Shown one piece after another: positions 38,501-48,346 of a stretch of 64,000 nucleotides of DNA (position 1 is the first letter of the stretch; every line of letters begins with the position of its first letter). The translations under genes were made by a program, and so were the position numbers. The notes below the pieces were generated by a model. That model ran no database searches and had not been told where the DNA came from. It saw only the letters and a program-made list of their open reading frames with translations. The DNA comes from Sporocytophaga sp. (GTDB taxonomy: Bacteria; Bacteroidota; Bacteroidia; Cytophagales; Cytophagaceae), in assembly GCA_024707265.1 (NCBI GenBank), contig JANQAB010000004.1:372001-436000 (forward strand). Reading direction: 5' to 3'.

Positions 38501-41500
38501 ATATTCAGGAGGAGAATTTCCATCAGTTGTAGGATTAAATGACGATGAAAAAAGAATTGCCTCTGATGTTTTCGAACTGATTGATGCTATCATCAATTGG
38601 GTGAAAAAAATCAGGCTTGATTTTCAGACAAATCCACCTGCAGATACACAAGAAGCGATTAACAGAATTATTGCAGATCTTGATTTCCAGGATATCATTC
38701 AGGAAATGACGCACTATAAAGCCCTGCATCCATTCTTACAAATGCTTATTGGTATTTCAGGGGATTCGGAATTTGACGAATACCTGAAGAAAGCGTTGGA
38801 GCAAAATGGACTTGTTTATGGAGAGCAGTTTAAGAACATGTATCATCCGATGGTTTGTGCTTTGAGAACTATCTTGTACAAAGATGGAATTCCTGGTTTA
38901 ATGAAAAGGGAGACTCAGCTGAAATTGAACACTTCTTTTGATTTTAAAGCCAATTATACCCCAGATCCGCTTCATGTGGCCAAGCTTAGTTATAAACAGC
39001 CTGATGGTTCGATCATTCACAACTATCCGATTGAAGATATTGATTTTGCAAGTGATGGAAGCTATAGTTTATATAATTGGGATTTATTTTACCGTGTACC
39101 TCTGCATATTGCCACAAGTCTTACAAAGAACCAACGATTTGAAGAGGCACTTTCCTGGTTTCATTATATGTTCAATCCTACAGGAGCTTTGCCAGGCACA
39201 GGTGTTCAAAGATATTGGGTTACCAAGCCTTTTTATCTTAATCAGGAATCCGATTACATAGCTCAGAGGATTGATTCATTAATGAACGCAACAGCAGACA
39301 AAAATAATCCTGACATTAAAGAACTGGAGTTTGCAATAGAGCAATGGAGGAAGAAGCCATTCAGGCCTGATGTCATAGCGAGGTTCAGGCCAGTAGCTTA
39401 TCAGAAAGCTTTATTGATGAAATACATCGATAACCTCACCGAATGGGGAGATTACTTATTCAGGCAGGATACAATGGAATCTGTAGCACAGGCTACCCAG
39501 ATGTATATTCTTGCCGATAAGTTATTAGGACCTAAGCCAAAAATTGTTGCTCCCGTAGTGAAGCCTCCTTATGAGACCTATAACCAAATTGAAGCTAAAT
39601 TGGATAGCTTTGGTAACGCTCTGATTGCTCTTGAAAATATCCTTCCGGATATATCAGTATTACCAGAAGGAGGAGAGGAACTGCCTCCTTCGCCGGTTAC
39701 ATTATCGATGTTGTACTTCTGCATTCCTCAAAATGAAAAAATGTCTGAATATTGGGACAGAGTTGCTGATCGTCTGTTCAAAATCAGACATTGCCAGAAC
39801 ATTGACGGAATCGAAAGAAGTTTAGCCTTGTTTGCTCCGCCAATTGATCCTGGAATGTTGGTGAAAGCAGCAGCTTCCGGTTTGGATTTATCTTCCATAT
39901 TGGCAGGCTTCAATGCACCTACGCCTTTTTATCGCTTTAGCATTTTATCACAGAAAGCAACAGAATTGGCTCAGGAAGTGCGTGGCCTTGGTAATTCATT
40001 ACTCTCAGCATTAGAGAAAAAAGATGCAGAAGCACTTTCTTTGTTGAGAAATGAATTGGAGCTGAAGGTATTGAATGCAGCTAGAGATATCAAGAAATTA
40101 CAGATAGAGGAGGCCAAGGAACAAATAGAAGTATTGAAGAGAACTCAGAAGGTAATTGAAGAGAGGTATAATTATTATCAGCAAATTGAGAAAGTAAATT
40201 CCAAAGAACAATTAAGTCTCGATAAACTTGAAAAATCTCATCATTATCAGGAGGCAGCTCAGGCGGTCAAATTAGCTGCTTCATTGATATCTTTATTGCC
40301 TGATATTGATCTTGGAGCCTCTGGCTTTGGTGGGTCCCCAGTTACAAAATTTAAAATCGGTGGTCTGAATTTAGGGCAGGCTTCAAATGCTGCAAGTGAT
40401 ATCTTATCTTTCCTGGCTTCTAGAGCTGCTAATGAATCTTCACGCTCTTCCATAGTAGGAGGATATGACAGACGTTTCGATGACTGGAAACTCCAGGAGC
40501 GGTTAGCGAAAAAAGAATTGGATAGTATAGAAAAACAGATTGTATCAGCTGAAATCAGGAAGAGGATTTCTGAAGCGGATTTGAAAAATCATGACTTACA
40601 AATTGAGAATGCAAAGAAAACGGATGAATTCATGCGTTCGAAATATACTAACAAAGAGCTGTATGACTGGATGATAGGGCAGATAAGTTCTGTTTATTAC
40701 AAATCCTATCAACTGGCTCATGACTTCGCCAAAAAGGCTGAAAGAAGTTATAGGTTTGAATTGGGAAATGAGGATAGCTTTATTACTTATGGCTATTGGG
40801 ATAGTATGAAAAAGGGATTACAATCTGCTGATGCATTGTTGCACGATATAAAGAGGATGGAGGCGGGTTATCTTGATAAAAACAAAAGAGAGTATGAAAT
40901 CATCAAGCACATTTCTCTTTCTCAGCTTGATCCTCTTGCTTTAATCAAACTGCGTGCTACCGGAGTTTGTGATTTTGAGGTACCTGAAGCCCTGTATGAC
41001 ATGGACCATGCCGGGCAATTTTTCAGGAGAATAAAATCCGTAAGCATTAGTATGCCATGTATAGCTGGCCCTTATACATCTGTGAGCGCTAAGTTGTCTT
41101 TAATTAATAACCGTTACCGGAAAAATACGAATCCGGACAATGCTGCTACTTCCGGTTATACTGAAGATCCAGGTAATGACGAAAGATTTATATATAATAT
41201 TGGAGCTATTCAGTCTGTGGCAACCAGCAATGCTCAGAATGATAGTGGTCTTTTTGAGTTGAATTTCAGGGATGAAAGGTATCTGCCATTTGAAGGCTGT
41301 GGTGCTATAAGTTTATGGAGATTGGAACTCCCCAATCCTGGCGTAGCAAAACAATTTAATTATCAAACCATTTCAGATGTGATTCTGCATGTAAAATATA
41401 CTGCTCGGGAAGGAGGGAGCATTTTAAAAGGATTGGCGGAAGGTTCTTTGATAGAAAGAATAGAGCAGATCAGACAGCAATTGAACACGGAGCAAGGTTT

Positions 41501-41846
41501 CCATGTTGCTTTAAATATGAAACATGATATGCCTAATGTGTGGCATCTGTTCAGGAAAAATAAATCAGCAAGTTTAACTATTTCAAAAGACCGCTTACCA
41601 TATTTTATAAATGGACTCAACGATGCGGATATTGACCATATTACTTTTGTTGCAAAATCACCTTCAGCTATAACGATTAAAGTCAATGGAACTCCCGTCT
41701 CTGTTAATGATGATGAATGGGGGTTATTTATCGGTGATCATAGTGGACTTACTTTGGATAATGCATTTACATTATCTATTGATTCACAAGCTGAGTTGGA
41801 TGCATTGAGTGAAATGTTAATGGTTATAAAAATAAGGCTTTCATAA
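32523..41846 (+). CDS. Tc toxin TcA pore-forming subunit, frame broken twice
   Basis: About 3107 residues when read across two single-base breaks: one extra T in the T7 run at 36770-36776 and one missing G in the G5 run at 37623-37627. Domains in order: an N-terminal carboxypeptidase-regulatory/transthyretin-like domain (~10-100); a helical shell region with the VRP1 signature TCECEHCRSVYSPAAYLVEIL (~570); a neuraminidase-like/receptor-binding middle region; after the second break RRFENERNWTAWEKVDLDI, typical of TcA; then the long coiled channel region (~2600-2800) and the C-terminal TcB-binding domain. TcA pentamers bind the target cell, inject a channel and dock the TcB-TcC cocoon. The two breaks restore the frame together. 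Without correction the gene would yield three pieces (32523-36821, 36751-37701, 37692-41846). Confidence 0.88.
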
Positions 41847-41880
41847 ATTGTTAAGCAAAGTCCTAAAAACTCTTTAAATT

Positions 41881-41916
41881 AAGAAGGCTGTCTTTCGGTG
41901 AAAAACAGCCCTTCTT
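41881..41916 (+). terminator. Rho-independent terminator after the Tc locus
   Basis: A stem of about eleven base pairs with one bulged base (41881-41891 with 41905-41916), followed by a T-rich stretch, about 35 bases after the TcA stop. Confidence 0.75.
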
Positions 41917-42001
41917 CTTTAATGGTGAGATATGTTATGTTAAAAAATTAATATTAAAAATTAACATCAAAAGTTTAACCTTGATTGGTCTAAGTAGACA
42001 G

Positions 42002-42562
42002 TTATTTCAGAGTATAATCGGCATCAATCTTTACAGCTATTACTTCGGCTATTTTATGAAATACTATTTCTGGAACTTTAATTTTATGGTCCTCAAGTTT
42101 TACATTAAAGTCTGCTTTTAAATGAAGCTGTAATGATTCACTTACTGTAATTTTAGCATTTATCGTCCGATTCTGCTCTACTCCATGTATGGTCAGTTTA
42201 CCTGTTACTGTCACATTATAGTTACCTGGTTTCATCAGGTCCACATTTTCATTTATCACACCTGAAAATGTTGCTTTCGGATACTTGTCACTTTCCATGT
42301 ACTTCTCATTGAAATGCTCTTGCATAAGAGAATTCTTAAACTTGAAGCTGCTAATCATAACAAGTGCTGCAGCTTCCCTGTTTGTCGGATTGATGGCAGA
42401 AGACATGGCTGTGGAATGAGCATCAATGTTTTCAATCGGGGTTTCCGAATAAAAACTGATTTTTCCGGTGGAAGTTTTGTAAATCTTATTTTGAGCCTGC
42501 GTTTCTATCCTTGCCAGCATTAAACAAGATACCAGAAGAATGTATATTATTTGTTTTACCAT
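42002..42562 (-). CDS. YceI-family periplasmic lipid-binding-type protein
   Basis: A 186-residue protein with a signal peptide (ending TQAQ, ~residue 24) and the YceI lipocalin-like barrel: an early strand KISFYSETPIENIDAHS, then YPKATFSGVI and GKLTIHGVEQNRTI, and a closing strand near the C-terminus. YceI proteins bind isoprenoid-like molecules, and some act with cytochromes. It overlaps the upstream DUF5777 gene by seven bases, so translation is probably coupled. It is the last gene of a four-gene minus-strand cluster with two c-type cytochromes. Confidence 0.88.
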   Translation of the reverse strand: MVKQIIYILLVSCLMLARIETQAQNKIYKTSTGKISFYSETPIENIDAHSTAMSSAINPTNREAAALVMISSFKFKNSLMQEHFNEKYMESDKYPKATFSGVINENVDLMKPGNYNVTVTGKLTIHGVEQNRTINAKITVSESLQLHLKADFNVKLEDHKIKVPEIVFHKIAEVIAVKIDADYTLK

Positions 42563-43506
42563 TTTTTCTCTCCTTTAATTTTATCTTTTTGATCTTTGGC
42601 ACTCCTGCTCAAAGCAAATACTCTGGAAACATTGAATCCCAGTCTGATTTGCCCTTTATCCCATCTGCTTGTAGTATAGGGTATGAACTGTACTTCATTA
42701 ATTGCAAAAGAATTTGTGACAAATACCTGGAAGACGTGACCGCCTGTTTCTAGGTCCATTCCTATACTTGCACTGTTATGGTATAAATCAGATTGATTGG
42801 GTGTATAATTGTTGATCCTGAAAATATATTCACCGGTCAGGGAGATACTTCTCGTGATCTTGTATCTACCAGAAACACCTAATGCAAGTATGTCATTCTT
42901 ATCTTTAAGGTTCATTACCAAATTGTAATGAATAAGTGTTGGAGATATTTGTAAAGTGAGTTTTTCATTGAATTTCCTTGCGATCATAAGTTGATACATA
43001 TAAGCAATCCTTGAACTGAATTTTTCATATTTATCTACTCCCAAAACCGTTTTATTAGGATCTTTGCCTAAGGATAAATTCATTGTTACCAATCCTGTCA
43101 GGCTGACAGGCATACTATTGTCCATTGTTTGTCTAAGTATCCTGTATTTAAGGAAACCATCAGCCAGTTTACCATAAGAAGATCTTCCTATTCCTATAGT
43201 AAATCTGTCAGAAACAGAATAATCAAATCCTAGTCGGATGGTTGCTGGTCCATCCAATCCCCATAGGTTAGAGGCCCCTGTACTGAAATCGGAGAACCTG
43301 TGTGATATTCTGAAGTCCAGGGACCCCTTTCCCAGTGTCTCAATTGTATGAAGGTTAATTAATCTTGTTCCTTTGAAAGATGCAAATACCAATTGTTTGC
43401 TTTGTGGCTGTTCGTTTTCAAGACTATTCAATAAGTCTTCCTGGGCCCAAAGTTTAACTGAGATATTTAATATTAATAGTACAAATACAAATTTTTTCAT
43501 AATCAT
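42556..43506 (-). CDS. DUF5777 family outer-membrane beta-barrel protein
   Basis: A 316-residue protein with a signal peptide (ending LWAQ, ~residue 21), followed by alternating hydrophobic strands of a predicted barrel. The start of the mature part (FASFKGTRLINLHTIETLGKG) and LDFRISHRFSDF match DUF5777, a Bacteroidota family usually encoded beside YceI and cytochrome-like lipoproteins. The function is unknown; an outer-membrane porin or electron-transfer conduit is possible. The start may be the second Met (43500). The gene begins 13 bases after the upstream cytochrome gene. Confidence 0.85.
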   Translation of the reverse strand: MIMKKFVFVLLILNISVKLWAQEDLLNSLENEQPQSKQLVFASFKGTRLINLHTIETLGKGSLDFRISHRFSDFSTGASNLWGLDGPATIRLGFDYSVSDRFTIGIGRSSYGKLADGFLKYRILRQTMDNSMPVSLTGLVTMNLSLGKDPNKTVLGVDKYEKFSSRIAYMYQLMIARKFNEKLTLQISPTLIHYNLVMNLKDKNDILALGVSGRYKITRSISLTGEYIFRINNYTPNQSDLYHNSASIGMDLETGGHVFQVFVTNSFAINEVQFIPYTTSRWDKGQIRLGFNVSRVFALSRSAKDQKDKIKGEKKW

Positions 43507-43519
43507 CTTTAATCATTAA

Positions 43520-43897
43520 TCATTGCGGCTCATTTGCATCAACCCATTGTTGGATTTTGTCGATTTGGCATTGAGGGATTGAAGTGCCGGGGGGCATTGG
43601 CTGATATCCGCTTTTATGAAGGATAGCTCCCATCAATGCTCCTTTCTGAGCTTGTTCACGAACTGATTCATAGTTATCAAGCACAACACCTCCGTAAGCA
43701 ACATCACTGCTATGACAAGTAAGGCAATTGTTTGATAAAATATATTTAACAGATAAATTGTAAGTGCTTGCTACTGAACTGTCACAAGGATTGTTGTTAA
43801 TAGTTTGTGGATATAACTCTTCAAAATTGTTATAAGCACACCCATTCACTATTAATGTGAGTAGGAAGATAAATAAGATATGGCGAATAAGTTTCAT
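43520..43897 (-). CDS. c-type cytochrome lipoprotein
   Basis: A 125-residue lipoprotein (lipobox VNGC, Cys20) with one heme c site, CLTCH at 58-62, and a likely axial methionine in QPMPPG (Met101). It ends with a helix IDKIQQWVDANEP typical of short cytochrome c domains. It is anchored in the periplasmic face of a membrane, presumably shuttling electrons. It belongs to the same cluster as DUF5777 and YceI and resembles the other cytochrome gene at 44.2-44.6 kb. Confidence 0.85.
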   Translation of the reverse strand: MKLIRHILFIFLLTLIVNGCAYNNFEELYPQTINNNPCDSSVASTYNLSVKYILSNNCLTCHSSDVAYGGVVLDNYESVREQAQKGALMGAILHKSGYQPMPPGTSIPQCQIDKIQQWVDANEPQ

Positions 43898-44230
43898 AAT
43901 AACTAAGTTGACTTTAGCGTCTTGTTAGATTTCAGAATAATAAGTTTAAGCGGATACACTGACTATTGTTTGGCCAGAGTACGTCAAAGTATACCAACCT
44001 TTGAAGTTTTACTATGTTGATTTGAATTGCCCTGAAATAACCAGAATTTTCATCTATTAAAATTTTACTATATAGTGTAAAGTGTTTAAGAAGATTAAAT
44101 ACGGGTAAATGAATCAAGGCCATTGCTCATATTACGTCTCTCTGAAAAAAAGATAACACTTAATACAAGTAAGGGTGAGAGCGAAAATTTTATTCTTTTC
44201 GCTCTTACAGTATTTTATCAGTGGTATTAA
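43898..44230. other. Intergenic region between the two cytochrome genes
   Basis: A 333-base region. Apart from the hairpin at 44175-44208 I see no supported feature. A 63-codon minus-strand frame lacks coding character. Confidence 0.5.
44175..44208 (-). terminator. Hairpin after the upstream cytochrome gene
   Basis: A thirteen-base-pair stem with one G-T pair (44175-44187 with 44196-44208). The T run is poor on the minus strand. It may terminate or attenuate transcription between the two cytochrome genes. Confidence 0.5.
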
Positions 44231-44578
44231 TTAATTATTCTGAGCACCTGCATCTACCCATGCTTTTATCTTTGCTATATCGCAGTCAGATAATTTGGGC
44301 TTGCCCTTGGGCATTGCCGGTACTCCGTCTGCATGAGTTATTACCTTATAAAGCTTGCCGCTATTAGCTACTCCCTGCAATGTAGCAACATCGCCTAAAT
44401 TCATGGGAGCTGCACCATGGCAAACGACACAGTTATTTGAAATGATTGGTTTGACAGTAGCGCTATAGGTAACATTACTTACGTCGCAGGTGCTATCCGG
44501 AGTTGGATTGTCTTTCTCTTTATCTTTGCAAGAGTAAAGGGAAATTGAAAATAAAAATAATAATGTAAGTTTTTTCAT
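44231..44578 (-). CDS. c-type cytochrome lipoprotein
   Basis: A 115-residue lipoprotein (lipobox SLYSC, Cys17) with the heme c site CVVCH at 50-54, a likely axial Met89 in PAMPKG, and the C-terminal helix IAKIKAWVDAGAQ. It is paralogous in layout to the cytochrome at 43.5-43.9 kb. It is separated from that gene by about 330 bases holding a hairpin and no convincing gene, so it may be transcribed separately. The Crp/Fnr regulator gene diverges about 570 bases upstream. Confidence 0.85.
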   Translation of the reverse strand: MKKLTLLFLFSISLYSCKDKEKDNPTPDSTCDVSNVTYSATVKPIISNNCVVCHGAAPMNLGDVATLQGVANSGKLYKVITHADGVPAMPKGKPKLSDCDIAKIKAWVDAGAQNN

Positions 44579-45146
44579 GGGTTTGTTAGTTTGGATTAAT
44601 GCTATTATTTGGTATTATAAGTCGATATTGAATGCTCAGAGCCAGCTTTAATCCTCACAAAAACCTTCTAACATTAATCTTTCCCCAAGCGGAAATACTA
44701 ATAAGTATGACAAAAGCTTGTTCTTGCAATTACATGTTTAAACAATTAATGTTTAAATTAAACTCTTAATTATTTAATAATCAATTTTTAGTGGAATTTT
44801 TTTTATTCCTACTTAAAGCTGGCTAAAATATCCTTAGGTTTAATAGGGAAAAGTTATAGAGGAAAGAAGCTCTATTTGTTTTTAATTAATGTTTAAATAT
44901 GAAATTTGAGGTTAATTTCAAAAGTGGATTAATCAAATTTAATCCTGTACTTTTTTAAAGAAAATGTAGAATGCATGCATCTGTAATTAGGTGTAAGATT
45001 TAATCATAATTTATTTGATTGGGAGGTGTAATGAGGAGTGATATGGATTAAATAAGTAAAATGTGGTTTTAAAAAAATTTATTGAGAGAAATAAAGAAGA
45101 AACATATCTACATTGAATTTTATATTGTCAATTTTCATTTTGAGAC
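44579..45146. other. 568-base divergent intergenic region
   Basis: Very AT-rich DNA between the cytochrome cluster (minus) and the Crp/Fnr regulator (plus). It should hold both promoters. I searched by eye for a TTGA-N6-TCAA or similar Crp/Fnr palindrome and found none I could defend. No gene or RNA was seen. Confidence 0.5.
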
Positions 45147-45725
45147 ATGAATAATATTAAAGATTCCATTCGTACACTTTTTAATCTTTCAGAGGAAGAG
45201 GTTAACATTTTTTTATCAGAATTCACTAAGGAGGAAAGAAAGAAAAATGAAGTTTTTATAGCAGAAGGAGAGGTTTGCCACAAAGTAGGGCTGATTGAAA
45301 ATGGGCTAATGATGTGTGTTTATAATAAAGACGGTAATGAAATTATTGAAGAGTTCGCTTTTGAAAATGGTTTTATAACTAATTACTACAGTTATCTCAC
45401 CTTTAAACCTTCGGAAAAGGAAATCAGATGTGTGGAAGACACAACAGTCCACGTGATCACCCGACAAAGTCTGGATAAACTGGGCAATGATTATCCATTT
45501 ATCAGAGATATGGCAAGGCAGATGAATGAAATGTTATTTTTAAGGAACCATGACAGGGTCAAATCTCTTTTACTACATTCTCCTGTAGAAAGGTATCTCC
45601 AGCTCATCGATCAAAGAAAAGATCTGGCACAACGGATACCACAATATTTAATTGCATCTCACCTTGGTGTAACTCCTGAAACCATTAGCAGAATTAGAAA
45701 TAAAATAAGTACAGGCCATTATTGA
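45147..45725 (+). CDS. Crp/Fnr-family transcriptional regulator
   Basis: A 192-residue regulator with an N-terminal cyclic-nucleotide-binding-type beta roll (IAEGEVCHKVGLIENGLMM) and a C-terminal helix-turn-helix (YLIASHLGVTPETISRIRNKI, residues ~165-187). No N-terminal cysteine cluster of the Fnr type is present, so it does not look like an oxygen-sensing iron-sulfur protein. Its position opposite the cytochrome/YceI cluster suggests possible control of that cluster. The DinB gene follows in the same direction after 75 bases. Confidence 0.9.
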   Translation: MNNIKDSIRTLFNLSEEEVNIFLSEFTKEERKKNEVFIAEGEVCHKVGLIENGLMMCVYNKDGNEIIEEFAFENGFITNYYSYLTFKPSEKEIRCVEDTTVHVITRQSLDKLGNDYPFIRDMARQMNEMLFLRNHDRVKSLLLHSPVERYLQLIDQRKDLAQRIPQYLIASHLGVTPETISRIRNKISTGHY

Positions 45726-45800
45726 TTCGGATCAAGAAATTTACGAGATGAAGCATTTAGATTTGGTTTATCATTAGTATAAAACTTAAATCAAATTATA

Positions 45801-46325
45801 ATGAATCAGGTTGAAATTTTGCTCAAACAAACTGACGATACTTATAAATGGGTTAACAGGCTAATTGCTTCTATACCATACGATCAGTGGAATATAACTC
45901 CGGAAGTAATCCAAACGAATGTCAGCTGGCAGGTCGGGCATCTTCTAATAAGCGTTTATTTCCATTCTGTAATGGTTATTGAAGGGCATCAGATGGATAT
46001 CATCAGACAAATACCTTTAAAAGATTATGATGAGATTTTTACTGTAGGAAATCCGGAAAATGCAGAGGGTAAATATAAACCGGATCAATTAATGAAAGAG
46101 CTGATGCTTGTTGAGCAAAAGTCAATGGAGATTATTAAGTCTTTATCTGATCATGATCTGATCATGCCGTTACATCCGACTCAATTCCCGCATCCAGCGG
46201 CATCAAATAAATTTGAAGCCTTAGACTGGAATATAAAGCATGCAATGTGGCACTGCGGACAACTGGGAATATTGAAAAGAATCGTTCACGAACGTTATGA
46301 TTTTGGATTAAAAAGGAATGAGTAG
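45801..46325 (+). CDS. DinB-family four-helix protein
   Basis: A 174-residue protein with the DinB/YfiT-like layout: an N-terminal helix with QVEILLKQTDDTYKWVNRLI, a first metal-ligand histidine in VSWQVGHLLIS, and the pair HAMWHCGQLGILKR near the C-terminus, as in DinB_2 proteins. These bind a divalent metal and many act as thiol-dependent S-transferases; the substrate is unknown. It is probably transcribed with the Crp/Fnr gene. Confidence 0.85.
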   Translation: MNQVEILLKQTDDTYKWVNRLIASIPYDQWNITPEVIQTNVSWQVGHLLISVYFHSVMVIEGHQMDIIRQIPLKDYDEIFTVGNPENAEGKYKPDQLMKELMLVEQKSMEIIKSLSDHDLIMPLHPTQFPHPAASNKFEALDWNIKHAMWHCGQLGILKRIVHERYDFGLKRNE

Positions 46326-46412
46326 AAGGTTCTTTCTCCTGATGGTCCAGTCCCTCTTAATTTTTAAAAATAAAAACATAAATTTATGTCTGAATTTTAA
46401 TTCTGATCATAA

Positions 46413-47098
46413 ATGAGTTCATTAAAAGGCCTGGAGGATTGGATTATTGATAAAGGATTTCCTGATGAAAAGAGGAGTGTTGAAGTTTCAATTCATCCCA
46501 AGTATTTGGATATTAAAACTGTATATCATTTATCCCCAAAAGATAGGAAGACTAAAGTAGCTGAAGATAAAAAGAGGAAGATTGAAAAGATTATAAAGTT
46601 AAATTTATTTACTTCATACGAAATCACGGGAACTCCCGGATATCCCAGTGGTTTAAAAGCAAAGATGCCATTTCTGGCTTTATCAAAATTAAATAAGATT
46701 GCATCTGTTGCTTATTTCTTCATTACTAAAGTTGATAAGGCAAAACGAAAGATATCTAAAGCATCTTCAGAGTTTTATTGTGTAAAGATGACAGTAGTCA
46801 TCGAAATTGAAAAACGAAAGAAAGGGATACAAACTATTGAAGACAGAATGGTTCTGATCAAAGCAAAATCTTTTGATGAAGCTTATAAAAAATGGAAAAG
46901 GTTAAGAATAAAAAGAATGAGCCATACTTAAATAATTATGGAGAACTTGTTAGGTGGCGTATTGAAAGCCTTGATGATTGTTATAAGACAGAAATACATT
47001 TTCCAGATGATCTGAATAATCCTGAGGGAGTTGAAGTATACTCAAAACTTAAAGGAAGGCGATTGACCAGTGACAGAGTCTGGAATGGTAAAATTTAA
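46413..47098 (+). CDS. DUF4288-containing protein, frame broken at an A6 run
   Basis: The first frame (172 codons) runs to SFDEAYKK and then ends in unrelated residues. A second frame beginning at 46892 continues with KKNEPYLNNYGELVRWRIESL and GVEVYSKL. Adding one A to the run at 46887-46892 joins them into a protein of about 228 residues whose C-terminal part fits DUF4288 (the pattern AKsFdEAY...yxNxxGexVrWr). The first ~110 residues are Lys-rich and unrecognised. The function is unknown. Either the run length is wrong in the sequence or the gene is broken. Confidence 0.65.
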
Positions 47099-47287
47099 TT
47101 TTTTTAGCTGGTCAACTCTGCTTTAAGATTTGTTAGAAATGATATTCTTTGTAATATTTTTGAGTTGATAATTAGGTGCTTGTGATGATTCTCTTCAATG
47201 AGGAAGATAGTACATTTTACCAGAATTAAGGAAAAATACATATATTGTTTACTAAGTAATGGATTTAATTCGTATTTCCGCTGCTAA

Positions 47288-47506
47288 AAGACTCTATTTC
47301 AGTACCATGCCAGACTTGCTGAAAGAAAAGGATACAGGTTGGTTGGAGCGAACGAATTAGGGTTTAATTTTATATTTGTGAAAAATGGAATTGCAGATGA
47401 AGCAATTCCTGAGGTCTCAGTAGAGTCAGTACTTTCACATCCATCTGTAGCTGAGTGCTACAAAGACTTTGAACCAATAAAAGACTGGAAATATATAGAA
47501 GGGTAA
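47288..47506 (+). pseudogene. C-terminal fragment of an FkbM-like methyltransferase-family protein
   Basis: A 72-residue open stretch ending at TAA 47504-47506 reads YHARLAERKGYRLVGANELG, then NFIFVKNG and EAIPEVSVESVLSHPS. This is the C-terminal pattern (a-kGY-lVG-N--g-NaffV) of FkbM-type/SAM-dependent methyltransferases. No start codon or N-terminal part is present; an in-frame TAA lies directly upstream (47285-47287), after which the sequence still looks weakly related (GFNSYFRC). It is probably a gene remnant. The terminator hairpin begins inside its last codons. Confidence 0.5.
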
Positions 47507-47519
47507 TCATAGATTACCC
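47501..47519 (+). terminator. Rho-independent terminator
   Basis: An eight-base-pair perfect stem (47501-47508 with 47512-47519, GGGTAATC/GATTACCC), a 3-base loop and a T-rich tail. It overlaps the stop codon of the methyltransferase-like fragment. Confidence 0.8.
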
Positions 47520-47588
47520 TTTGTTTATTTTTTTAGAGTATGTGAAGAACTAAACTTCATTAATGAATCTTCTAATATATTTTTCAAA

Positions 47589-48320
47589 ATGAAACACCAT
47601 TTAAATTCACTTATAATAGGTATTGCAATCATTTTTACTGCCCTGATCTTTGCTAATACTTATAAGAACAGAAACAGAAGTAATGAAATGATTAGTGTTA
47701 CCGGCCTTGGCAAGAAAGACTTTGAATCTGATCTGATAGTCTGGAGCGGTTCGTTTTCAAAGATTAATCCTAACCTTAAAGAGGCATATGCTGCATTGGA
47801 TAAGGATCGTGAGCATATTAAAAACTATTTGATTTCAAAAGGAATAAAGGAAGGTAGCATTATTTTTTCTGCAGTTAACATAGATAAGGAAATTGATGAA
47901 GTTTATGATGATGCCGGCAATAGAACTAAAACAATTTTCATAGGATACAGGCTAAAGCAGGATGTTCAGATTGAATCTTCTGAAGTAGATAGAGTAGAGG
48001 GAATTTCAAGGGAGGTGAGTGAGCTGATAAATTCAGGTGTCGAGTTTTATTCCAAAATCCCACAATACTACTATACAAAGCTTTCTGAACTTAAAATCGA
48101 AATGATTGCAGAGGCCACGAAGGATGCAAACATTCGTGCTTTGAAAATTGCAGAGAACGCTGGAAGCCGCATTGGTCGTCTTAAAAATGCAAACTTAGGC
48201 GTGTTTCAGATTGTAGCGCAAAACTCATCAGAGGATTTTTCATGGGGTGGTTCTTTTAACACTTCTTCTAAAAGAAAAACAGCTACTATTACTGTGAAGC
48301 TGGATTATGAGACAGAATAA
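47589..48320 (+). CDS. SIMPL-domain (DUF541) protein, membrane-anchored
   Basis: A 243-residue protein with an N-terminal membrane helix (~5-22) and a SIMPL domain: ISVTGLGKKDFESDLIVWSG at the start, ALKIAENAGSRIGRLKNANLG near residue 195, and a closing strand TATITVKLDYE. SIMPL proteins (for example BP26/OMP28 and SIMPL) form oligomeric envelope structures of unclear role. It leads a likely three-gene run with the phosphoesterase (about 26 bases to its ATG) and the MBL-fold gene. Confidence 0.88.
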   Translation: MKHHLNSLIIGIAIIFTALIFANTYKNRNRSNEMISVTGLGKKDFESDLIVWSGSFSKINPNLKEAYAALDKDREHIKNYLISKGIKEGSIIFSAVNIDKEIDEVYDDAGNRTKTIFIGYRLKQDVQIESSEVDRVEGISREVSELINSGVEFYSKIPQYYYTKLSELKIEMIAEATKDANIRALKIAENAGSRIGRLKNANLGVFQIVAQNSSEDFSWGGSFNTSSKRKTATITVKLDYETE

Positions 48321-48346
48321 CCTCAGCAGTTAATAGACAATTGATA

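Noticed and set aside
43932..44123. A 63-codon minus-strand frame between cytochrome genes
   Set aside because: It has no signal peptide or domain, poor coding character, and lies in ordinary intergenic DNA.
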